64,000 nucleotides of DNA from PKWO01 sp036384915. Lineage in GTDB: Bacteria; Pseudomonadota; Gammaproteobacteria; Burkholderiales; Burkholderiaceae_D. The first letter of the stretch is position 1, and each line of letters opens with the position of its first letter. Below the pieces are notes generated by a model, which was given only the letters and a program-made list of their open reading frames with translations, did no database searches and had not been told where the DNA came from. Location: positions 1-64,000 of the forward strand of contig DASVLJ010000078.1 in NCBI GenBank assembly GCA_036384915.1, given 5' to 3'. The translations under genes were made by a program, and so were the position numbers. Of this stretch, positions 52,553 through 59,965 are shown in pieces.

Positions 52553-52721
52553 CTAGGAGCCTGCGCGGCAGAAGCGAGTCGGCTGCAATGGATGGAGAAA
52601 AGTCCCACTTTGCCCTCGTTTTTCCGGCTGTAGCTACGGCTACAGTCCTCAAAAGCGAGGCCAAATTGGGCTCTTTTCCCACCCATTTCGCTTCGACTCG
52701 TTCTGCCGCGCAGACTCCTAG
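52553..52721. repeat. 169-bp hairpin-forming inverted repeat element
   Basis: CTAGGAG near 52553 pairs with CTCCTAG ending at 52721, and CTGCGCGGCAGAA pairs with TTCTGCCGCGCAG. Imperfect pairing continues to a GCTGTAGC-TAC-GGCTACAGC-like centre at about 52637. The whole unit can fold into one long hairpin. No gene is inside. It separates the oxidase operon from the MNIO region and may be a mobile repeat or RNA structure. Confidence 0.75.
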
Positions 52722-52773
52722 CCTGATGTTTGGGCACCAGGATAGTAGCAAATTCATGCCGATTTGCCTCGGA

Positions 52774-54759
52774 TCAGAACTCCGGACAAATAAACGGATA
52801 CTCCTCGTCGTTGATAATCGGCTTGACGCCAAAGAAGTCGTTCAATACCGACTCCGCCGTGCAATACGCTCCCTCCACCCAGGCCTGGTCGTTCGAGTAG
52901 GCTTCGCCCACGATGAAAATATTGGCGTCGGCGCCGTCTATCAGTTGCGACGGCTTGCGGATCTTGCGTTGCACGTCGCCTACGTCGTAATGCGCCGCGT
53001 AGGCGTGGTAGCCGGCGTTGAAGGGCGGCAGCGACCAATCCATGTAGCGCGTTTCCAGCGGTGCGGGTACGGCGGTGTAATCGGCTTGCGGGCCGAAGTG
53101 GACTGCCGCCAATTGTGCGCGCAGCATCTTGACCATGATTTCGGGCGCTTTGCGCGGGCCGTCCAGCGGTTGGGTGTTTTGCGAGATCGGCACTTCGCGC
53201 GTGCCCTTCGGGCCGATTTCCAGCTCTTGCCAGAAGGTGGTGAATTGCTCGTCGTCGTAGCTCGCCAGCAGGCCGTAGACCTTGTCGCCAGCCTGGTCGC
53301 GCGCATTGTTGCCGAAGTAGACGACCTGGCGGATCGGCGTGTCGGTCACCGATGGCCCGATGGTGTTGCGCTCGGCCGCCGCCAGCAATTGCTTCTCTTC
53401 CTTGACGGAGAGGCGCTCGTCGATGCGGTCTTGCACGGCTGCCAGGAAGGACGCCTTGGAGGCATAGGGCGTCTCGAGGATTTCGGGCGTGCCGGGTGCG
53501 GCCATGATGGCGAGATAACGGTCGGGGAAGCCTTCTTTTTTCAGCGCGGCCAACACGTCCTTGGTCACCTCGTAGCCCTCCACCTGGGCCGGGTAGGCCG
53601 GCGCGGCGGCGGCGCCGCTGGTCCACCACGGCTGGTCGAAGAACATGCCGACCTTGTAGGAAGGCTGCATCACGGCCGATTCGAGGTAGAGCTGCACCTT
53701 GCGATGGTTCAGCACGTCCAGCCCGTCATGGGATTGATAGCGCGTGGCTTGCGCGACGAGGTCGATGGCATAGCGCGGCATGGCGAGCCAGGCCGCATCG
53801 GTGGTGGACGATGCGGAAGGCTTGTCCGGGTTCTCGCGCGTGGCCAGCGTGTAGTGGATGGTTTTGTCCTTTTGCAGGATCGAGTGCAGCCGCGTGTTGG
53901 GGCGGTAGTCGAACTTCACGCCTTGCTCTCCGGCCAGTTTGGTAATGGCGTCGAACAGCGCGTTGAACATGCTGGAGTATCCCGTCGTCAGCGTCCGGTA
54001 TTCGGTGCCGGGCGTGAATTCATTGTTGGCCTGGAAGGCGACGGCGGAATTCCAGTTGATCACGTTCGAGGTATAGCCGTTGCCATCGGAGGTGTATTGA
54101 TAGCCTTCGGAACCGAGTTGGTCGAACATGAGGTTCCAATAGCCGATGTCTTTGAGCAAATCGCCCTTGGCATAGACGGACGATTCCGGCAGATCGACAT
54201 TGATGCGCCCGGTCTGGTAGAAGCGGCACCACTCCCGCCGCGTGGTCGGGCCCGAGTCCGCCGTCACGGCAAGGCTTTCCACCACGTTGAAGCCGGTGTC
54301 GGGCGCGGTGGCGGCGCCATAGTTGTTGACGTTATAGGGGGCGGGATTGCTCGACGTGATGTCGTTGTAATAGAGGTTCTTGCCGCGCAGGTAATACAGG
54401 GGATTGGTCGATTCGTTGAACGGCACCGAATATTGCTTCAAGCCGAGCTGCTCGATCACGGTGGTGACGACGCGGTGTCCCGCACCATCTGGCTTGCCGT
54501 CCCAATCGGCGTAGCGCATGCCGCCCACTTCGAGGTAAGACTTGTTTTTGTCGTCCTGGTAGTGCCAGGTGCAGACACGCGCACCGGCGGCACGCGTGCC
54601 GCGCGCGTCCTTGGAGAAATCGTATTTGCCCCAATCGTAGAGTTCGATGGTGTCGCCCGCGCCGAGCAGCTTGCCGCCGCTTTTCAGTTCGCCCGAAAGC
54701 AGGCGCCAGGCGGTATAGAGGCCCGATGCGCCGGCGCCGAAAATGGAATAGGTGCTCAT
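52774..54759 (-). CDS. FAD-dependent amino-acid oxidase, flavin amine oxidase family
   Basis: This 661-residue enzyme has the N-terminal FAD loop FGAGASGLYTAWRLL (G8, G10, G13), an EVGGMRYADWDG segment and a C-terminal FAD strand FIVGEAYSNDQAWVEGAYCTAESVL. Length and layout fit bacterial L-amino-acid oxidases and aromatic amino-acid monooxygenases; the specificity is not readable. No signal peptide is seen. The start lies 12 bp after the decarboxylase stop, in the same operon, so the oxidase probably supplies the 2-oxo acid that the decarboxylase consumes, or makes amides if it acts as a monooxygenase. Confidence 0.84.
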   Translation of the reverse strand: MSTYSIFGAGASGLYTAWRLLSGELKSGGKLLGAGDTIELYDWGKYDFSKDARGTRAAGARVCTWHYQDDKNKSYLEVGGMRYADWDGKPDGAGHRVVTTVIEQLGLKQYSVPFNESTNPLYYLRGKNLYYNDITSSNPAPYNVNNYGAATAPDTGFNVVESLAVTADSGPTTRREWCRFYQTGRINVDLPESSVYAKGDLLKDIGYWNLMFDQLGSEGYQYTSDGNGYTSNVINWNSAVAFQANNEFTPGTEYRTLTTGYSSMFNALFDAITKLAGEQGVKFDYRPNTRLHSILQKDKTIHYTLATRENPDKPSASSTTDAAWLAMPRYAIDLVAQATRYQSHDGLDVLNHRKVQLYLESAVMQPSYKVGMFFDQPWWTSGAAAAPAYPAQVEGYEVTKDVLAALKKEGFPDRYLAIMAAPGTPEILETPYASKASFLAAVQDRIDERLSVKEEKQLLAAAERNTIGPSVTDTPIRQVVYFGNNARDQAGDKVYGLLASYDDEQFTTFWQELEIGPKGTREVPISQNTQPLDGPRKAPEIMVKMLRAQLAAVHFGPQADYTAVPAPLETRYMDWSLPPFNAGYHAYAAHYDVGDVQRKIRKPSQLIDGADANIFIVGEAYSNDQAWVEGAYCTAESVLNDFFGVKPIINDEEYPFICPEF

Positions 54760-54771
54760 CTCAATTTCTCC

Positions 54772-56490
54772 TTAGGGTTCCAGTCCCAGGCGTTTCATCT
54801 GCCCGGGCAAGTCTTTTTCAGGGATCACGACTTCAACCAGCGTGGGCTGATCCTTGATCTGCAGCAGTTCTTCCAGCACGCCGTTCAATTCTGCGATGGT
54901 CTGCACGCGGAAGCCTTTTGCGCCATAGGCCTTGGCCAGTGCCAGGTAATCCCACTTGGGCAGGATGTCGAAGGCGTCGAACTTGTGGTCCGGCCCCGGT
55001 TTGAAGGCGTTCATGTCGACGTACACCTGTTCGATGGCGTAGACGCCGTTGCTCATGACGAAGATCACGGCATTGAGCTTGTTGCGCGCCAGCGTGGAGA
55101 GCGACTGGCATACCATCATGAAGCCGCCGTCGCCTGCAATAGTCCAGGCGCGCTTGCCGCTGCCCAGTTGCGCGCCTGAGGCGGCGCCGGTTTCGAAGCC
55201 GATGCATTGCCAGGCGGCCGAGCCCATGTAGCTACCCTGGGCCATGCCATAGGCGTTGGTGGCGACGTAGAGCGAGGAAGATACGCCCAGCGTCATCACG
55301 ATCTTGTCGAGCAGCTTGCGCTCTTGCAGGAACTTCATCGAATGCTCGAAGAAGCGGTTGTAGGTGATGACGTGCGGCTTGTCGTCCCAGTGCGGATCGG
55401 AATTGGCACGCCAGGGCTCCGGATATTTCGGTTGCGCCGGCGCGATGGCGGCGATGGGGTAGCCCGGTGCGGACCGGAAGCGTGCCAGCAGCGCTTCCAT
55501 GAAATCCTTCATCGTCACGTTCTCGTACACGAAGTAGCCGGCGCGGATTTCTTCCGTGGTGGCCAGCACCATGTCGGCATACTTGTTTTCGATGAACCAG
55601 AGGTAATCGTCGGTAATGATGGTGCCCAGCGTGAGGAAGCAGTCGCTTTGCTCGACCAGTTCGCGCACCGAGGCGATCGAGGCCGCGTCGGAATAGGTGC
55701 CGACGAATTTGTCCCCGCCTTCGTCGAGCACGGTCTTGCCCAGGCTGGTGGTGGTGTAGAGGAAGCCGCTGGCGTCGATCAATTCCTGCAGCAGGCCCGA
55801 CAGGCCGTGGCGCAGGATTTCGACGCCGGCGAAGATCATCGGCTGCTTGGCTGCGGTGATCTGCGACCAGGCCTGGGCGACCGCATTCTCCAGCGCGGCG
55901 GGGTCGCTCTTGGGAATTTCCGGCTTGAGCGGCGTGTTCGGCGGCATCGGGCAAGGCTCGCCCCACACTTCCTTGTAGCAGGCGATGTAGACGGGGCGCC
56001 GGTGCGTGAGTGCCGCCACCAGCAGGCGGTCGATCTTTTCCGGGGCGTCTTCGGAAGAGGAGAGCGTTTCCGCCGCAACGGTCACGTGGCGGTAGACTTC
56101 CTGGTCCGCCGCGAGGTTGCCAGTGGAGTGGTGGAACAGTACGTTGTACATCTTGGTGATCTGGCGCATGTCGGCACCCGGCGCGGCGCTGATCACGACC
56201 ACCGGGCTGCGCTCGACATAGGCGCCCGCAATGGCGTTCAAGGCGGAAAAGGTCGAGACGCCGTATTGCAGCGACACCGCTCCCAGCCCGCGCGTGCGGC
56301 CGTAGGCATCGGCCGCATAGGCGGCGTCGAGCTCGTTGACGGCGCCGACGGCGTTGACGCCGTCGAAATATTCGAGAGCTTGGGTGAAGTGCTTTACGTA
56401 GTCGCCGGGTATTTGAAACACGTCGGTCACGTTGAGCTGTTTGAGCCGCGTCAACAGGTAGTCTGCAACGGTGAATGGAGTGCTGGCCAT
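54772..56490 (-). CDS. Thiamine-diphosphate decarboxylase, indolepyruvate/phenylpyruvate type
   Basis: This is a 572-residue enzyme of the pyruvate decarboxylase family. The active-site Glu appears in AVNELDAAYAADAYG, the His pair in LFHHSTG, and the ThDP-binding GDGGFMMVCQSLST ends at the motif Asn in SNGVYAIEQ, whose Glu is also conserved. Substrates could be indolepyruvate, phenylpyruvate or another 2-oxo acid. Position before the amino-acid oxidase suggests an Ehrlich-type route from amino acid to aldehyde. ATG 56490 starts the conserved N-terminus (TPFTVADYLLTRL). The leader holds two strong hairpins. Confidence 0.88.
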   Translation of the reverse strand: MASTPFTVADYLLTRLKQLNVTDVFQIPGDYVKHFTQALEYFDGVNAVGAVNELDAAYAADAYGRTRGLGAVSLQYGVSTFSALNAIAGAYVERSPVVVISAAPGADMRQITKMYNVLFHHSTGNLAADQEVYRHVTVAAETLSSSEDAPEKIDRLLVAALTHRRPVYIACYKEVWGEPCPMPPNTPLKPEIPKSDPAALENAVAQAWSQITAAKQPMIFAGVEILRHGLSGLLQELIDASGFLYTTTSLGKTVLDEGGDKFVGTYSDAASIASVRELVEQSDCFLTLGTIITDDYLWFIENKYADMVLATTEEIRAGYFVYENVTMKDFMEALLARFRSAPGYPIAAIAPAQPKYPEPWRANSDPHWDDKPHVITYNRFFEHSMKFLQERKLLDKIVMTLGVSSSLYVATNAYGMAQGSYMGSAAWQCIGFETGAASGAQLGSGKRAWTIAGDGGFMMVCQSLSTLARNKLNAVIFVMSNGVYAIEQVYVDMNAFKPGPDHKFDAFDILPKWDYLALAKAYGAKGFRVQTIAELNGVLEELLQIKDQPTLVEVVIPEKDLPGQMKRLGLEP

Positions 56491-56534
56491 GAGGTCGTCC
56501 GTCAAGTGATGAATGCGCGGAACGCAGCATCCCC

Positions 56535-56564
56535 TGCGGCCAGCCTTCCGCGGGGCTGGCCGCA
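56535..56564 (-). promoter_or_regulatory. Leader hairpin of the decarboxylase operon
   Basis: TGCGGCCAGCC pairs perfectly with GGCTGGCCGCA (11 bp, 8-base loop), 45 bp upstream of the decarboxylase ATG. It may fold in the leader RNA. Confidence 0.5.
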
Positions 56565-56678
56565 TCCTCGAGGGGACGTCGTGCTTGCTACAAGAGTGGA
56601 AGAGCTGTTTTGGGGAAGGCGATGTACAGCCTTGCCGTTCTTATTTGTGTTTGGCAAATATAGCCGAAGGGCGGGGAG

Positions 56679-56710
56679 AGAACATCCTGTCAGGTTTGAC
56701 AGGATGTTCT
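56679..56710. promoter_or_regulatory. Perfect 14-bp-arm palindrome upstream of the decarboxylase operon
   Basis: AGAACATCCTGTCA is separated by GGTT from its exact inverse TGACAGGATGTTCT. It lies 190 bp upstream of the decarboxylase start and 180 bp after the LysR stop. It may be an operator or a terminator for the minus-strand LysR gene; only weak T runs follow on either side. The remainder of 56491-56893 shows no gene. Confidence 0.55.
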
Positions 56711-56893
56711 TTCAGAGGCCTTGTCATTTTCCGCAGATTGCACCAGACATCGCGCTCAGCGCCGCCCCACCGGCTGCGCCAGGGGTGGCGTTTGAATAGG
56801 TGCTTATTGTCTAAGTTGCTGATTTTATTGGTAAATTATAACTTTGAACGAGCGAGGAATAGGTTCGTGAATGAGCTTACAGCAGGTGCTGCC

Positions 56894-57775
56894 TCAGTCC
56901 GACTCATTAAGCATCGCCAGCCAGCCGCGCGCCGCAGCCGACAGAAAACTGCCGCGCGCCCAGGCCAAGTCGATGCGCCAGGGGATGGCCGGTGTCAATG
57001 TACAGACGCTGAATTCGCGCTGATCCTTCTGATTCATCTGCTCCAGCGCCGAACTCGGCAGCAGCGCAATGCCCAAGCCATGGCGCACCATTTCCAGGAT
57101 AAAGCCGATCTGCCCGCTGCGCCCCACGACTTGCGGGGTGAAGCCGGCCTGGTGGCAGGCTTCGGTGATGCGCTCATTCAGAGCATAGGCCGGCGGGAAC
57201 AGGATGAAGGGTTCTTCGGCCAATTCATCGAGCTTCACTTCCTTGCGCCTTTTCCAATACGATTTGCCCGGCGCCAGTAGTGCCAGCCTGTCGTCGATCA
57301 GCATGCGGTGTTCGAAGCGCGTTGCATCGAGCGGCGCGAGCAAGCCGCCCAGTTCGAGCTGGCCGCTTGTCAGTGCCTGGATGATGGCGTGCGAACCGTC
57401 TTCGAACAATTGCAATTCGATGTTGGGATGTCGCCGCTTGAATTCGCCGATCTGCGGCACGAACAGGCGCGGGGCGAGAGGCGGGATGCCGATGCGTAAT
57501 TCCCCCTGTTGCAAGTCGCCCAGGTCGGCCAGTGCCTGCTCGATGTCGGCGGCGGAACCGAGCATCTTTTCCGCATATTGCAGCACTACGCGGCCGCCAT
57601 CGGTCAATTCGGCTTGCCGGCGATGGCGCTGGAACAACGGCTGGCCAAGTTCTTCTTCCAGCCGGGCGACGAGTTTGCTGACGGTGGATTGCGTCAGAGA
57701 CAGGCGTTCCGCCGCCGCCGTGAAGCCGCCGCTTCTTGCCACCTCGACAAACGCCCGCAGCCCACGTAGTTCCAT
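56894..57775 (-). CDS. LysR-family regulator, CidR-like
   Basis: This is a 293-residue regulator. Its helix-turn-helix (GFTAAAERLSLTQSTVSKLV) and effector domain are standard. Divergence from cidA/lrgB-like genes 100 bp away resembles the cidR-cidA arrangement, in which CidR responds to acetate or pyruvate metabolism. ATG 57775 begins the conserved MELRGLRAFVEVA; the earlier start at 57817 is less likely. It could also control the decarboxylase-oxidase operon downstream on the same strand. Confidence 0.86.
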   Translation of the reverse strand: MELRGLRAFVEVARSGGFTAAAERLSLTQSTVSKLVARLEEELGQPLFQRHRRQAELTDGGRVVLQYAEKMLGSAADIEQALADLGDLQQGELRIGIPPLAPRLFVPQIGEFKRRHPNIELQLFEDGSHAIIQALTSGQLELGGLLAPLDATRFEHRMLIDDRLALLAPGKSYWKRRKEVKLDELAEEPFILFPPAYALNERITEACHQAGFTPQVVGRSGQIGFILEMVRHGLGIALLPSSALEQMNQKDQREFSVCTLTPAIPWRIDLAWARGSFLSAAARGWLAMLNESD

Positions 57776-57875
57776 AAATTCTGATTTGGAATGATTTGTA
57801 TGATTATAAGTCATCATGGGAATTGTTGAGGGCGGCTATGCTTGGCTTCATCACCAACCGCTTCGACGCCGCACC

Positions 57876-58331
57876 ATGCAAACCTTCCATCCTCCGTATC
57901 GATTCGCCAGTCAGGCCACGCAGATCGCACTGTTCGTCGCACTCTGGCTGCTTGCGGACCGCCTCACGCGCGCCCTGCATAGCGGCGTACCCGCCGGGGT
58001 GCTCGCGCTGTTCCTCGTCTTGGGTTTGCTGCTGGCGCGCGTGGTCTCGCAACGCCATATCGAAGCCGGTGCGCGGCGCTTGCTGGCCGAGCTGCCTTTG
58101 TTTTTCATTCCGCCTTTGCTCTCGATCACGGAATCGGGCGCGGTGTTTGCCCAATATGGCTGGAGCCTGATCGCCGCGCTTGCTATCGGCAGCGTCACGG
58201 TGATGGCTTGTACCGGCTTGATCGTGGATTGCGTGTTCCGTTTCGAAAGGCGCCTGCGCGCAGGGGGGAAGCCGATCGCTGCATGTGGATGTAAGCGGCG
58301 GCCTGATGCAAAAGGAGCAAACCATGCATAG
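57876..58331 (+). CDS. CidA/LrgA-family holin-like protein
   Basis: This 151-residue inner-membrane protein has four hydrophobic segments (about 12-30, 38-58, 72-90, 98-122) and the family segment ESGAVFAQYGWSLIAAL. Such proteins were proposed to act like holins in programmed lysis and are now also linked to pyruvate or metabolite movement. ATG 57876 was chosen because MQTFHPPYRF begins close to the first helix. The end overlaps the next gene by 8 bases, as is usual for cidA-cidB pairs. Confidence 0.85.
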   Translation: MQTFHPPYRFASQATQIALFVALWLLADRLTRALHSGVPAGVLALFLVLGLLLARVVSQRHIEAGARRLLAELPLFFIPPLLSITESGAVFAQYGWSLIAALAIGSVTVMACTGLIVDCVFRFERRLRAGGKPIAACGCKRRPDAKGANHA

Positions 58332-59013
58332 CCAATTCATCGCACCGGCCTTCTTCGCCGCCACGCTTGCCATCTATGCCTTTTCCAAATACCTGTACTT
58401 GCGGCATCGTGCGTTTCTGTTTTCGCCCATTGTGCTGACACCCCTCTTGCTGATTACCATGCTCGAGCTGACGCATACCTCGTTCGCCGTCTATTTTCAG
58501 GACACGCGCTGGCTTACCTGGCTGCTGGGCCCGGCCACGATTGCCTTCGCCTATCCGATCTACACGCAGCGCGCGCTGATCCGGCGCTATCCGATCACGC
58601 TGACGGTCGGCGTGGCGGCGGGCCTTGTATTGGGCCTGGCAAGTTCCTGGCTGCTGGCGCGCGCCTTTGCCTTGCCGCCGGAAGTGGCCAGAAGCCTGTT
58701 GCCGCGCTCGGTCTCGACACCGTTCGCCGTATCGGCGGCCACTGCCTGGGGCGGCGATCGCAACCTCACTGTGATCTGCGTAATGATCACCGGCATCTTC
58801 GGCGCCTCGGTCGGCGATGTGTTGCTGGACAGACTTAAACTGCGTTCCGGCATTTCCCGGGGCGCCGCGCTGGGCGCTTCGGCGCACGGCCTGGGTACGA
58901 GCAAGGCTTACGAATTGGGAGAGGAAGAGGGTGCGGTCGCCAGCCTGGTGATGGTGTTCGCCGGCGTGGCCATGGTGCTGCTGGCGCCTGCCGTGACCCG
59001 TTTCCTTTTATGA
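58324..59013 (+). CDS. LrgB/CidB-family membrane protein
   Basis: This 229-residue integral membrane protein has about six hydrophobic segments. The family signature is present as SLLPRSVSTPFAVSAATAWGG (written as a 20-residue core SVSTPFAVSAATAWGG) and ALGASAHGLGTSKAYELGEEE. It is the usual partner of CidA/LrgA, either in antiholin-like control or in export of small metabolites. It overlaps the upstream gene by 8 bases. Confidence 0.88.
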   Translation: MHSQFIAPAFFAATLAIYAFSKYLYLRHRAFLFSPIVLTPLLLITMLELTHTSFAVYFQDTRWLTWLLGPATIAFAYPIYTQRALIRRYPITLTVGVAAGLVLGLASSWLLARAFALPPEVARSLLPRSVSTPFAVSAATAWGGDRNLTVICVMITGIFGASVGDVLLDRLKLRSGISRGAALGASAHGLGTSKAYELGEEEGAVASLVMVFAGVAMVLLAPAVTRFLL

Positions 59014-59113
59014 GGATTGTAGCAATTTGTAACGTTTCTTAAATTTCTTTAATGTCTCTCCGCGACGCCGCCTCTTAGAATCCGGATATCGAACCCGATT
59101 TTGGAGGATGGAC

Positions 59114-59881
59114 ATGTTGAGCACGAAAAACAAATCGCTCGCGCTGGCAGGTGCTTGCGCCGTGGCCTTGGCGGGCTGCGGCGGCGGCGACGGCGTGGTC
59201 TGCGGCTACGACGCCTACGGCGACCCGATAGTCTGCAATACGGTCAATCCGCCTTCCCCGCCCACGCCGGTGGCGTCGGCCAATACCTTTCCGGTGAACC
59301 AGGCCCTGGTCAATATCGCGACGCAGACCTACAGCTACGACATCTCGGGTTACGACGCTAACGGCAACCAGTTCACGATCCACTATGCTTCCGCACCCGG
59401 CCTGGACAGTACCTTCAACGGCCAGGCCGCCAGCACCTCCAACGTCACGGAATCGTTTTATGAAAACGGTTCCTTGATGGAGACCGATACCTATGTCAAT
59501 TATTATGTGCTGTCGCCGTACCAGTTCCTCGGCTCGGTCGGCAATTTCGCCGGCGGCATGGAAACGGTGAACGCGTTCCAGGCCTTGCCCGACGCAGGCA
59601 CGGTGGGACAGAGCTTCCCTGAACTGAGCGCCACGCTGTATCACGACACGACGCAAACCGTCAATGACGGCACGCTTTCGGAAGCGGCCTCCCTGAACGC
59701 CGACACGGATTCGACCGCCTTGCTTTGCTTTAACGATACGACGCAGCTGACCCAGGCCGGCATGGCTGACAACCTGACTGCCGGCGACAGCGCCACCTGC
59801 TTCCGTATCGATACCGGCGGCAATGTGCTGGGCATGCAGATCTCGACGCCGGTCAATGGGGTGCCCACATTGTTCTTCTGA
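59114..59881 (+). CDS. Hypothetical lipoprotein
   Basis: This is a 255-residue protein with a lipobox VALAGC (Cys near residue 22), then a short region with paired Cys (VVCGYDAYGDPIVC), a Pro-rich hinge (NPPSPPTP) and a beta-rich domain. Six further Cys/Thr-rich stretches suggest disulfide stabilisation in the periplasm or at the surface. No family was recognised. GGAGG stands seven bases before ATG 59114, which decides against the ATG at 59108. It is convergent with the GGDEF/EAL gene. Confidence 0.72.
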   Translation: MLSTKNKSLALAGACAVALAGCGGGDGVVCGYDAYGDPIVCNTVNPPSPPTPVASANTFPVNQALVNIATQTYSYDISGYDANGNQFTIHYASAPGLDSTFNGQAASTSNVTESFYENGSLMETDTYVNYYVLSPYQFLGSVGNFAGGMETVNAFQALPDAGTVGQSFPELSATLYHDTTQTVNDGTLSEAASLNADTDSTALLCFNDTTQLTQAGMADNLTAGDSATCFRIDTGGNVLGMQISTPVNGVPTLFF

Positions 59882-59965
59882 CGTCCGCGTGGCGGCGCGG
59901 GCTGCCGGCCGGCGTCGGCATGCCGGCCGAAACCCCGACTACACCGTCCGCGGGCGCGGGCTGAG

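Noticed and set aside
52534..55179. An 881-codon open frame on the plus strand opposite the amino-acid oxidase gene
   Set aside because: It lies antisense to two genes with clear catalytic motifs, has no ribosome site and has the His/Arg/Val-rich composition typical of GC-rich shadow frames.
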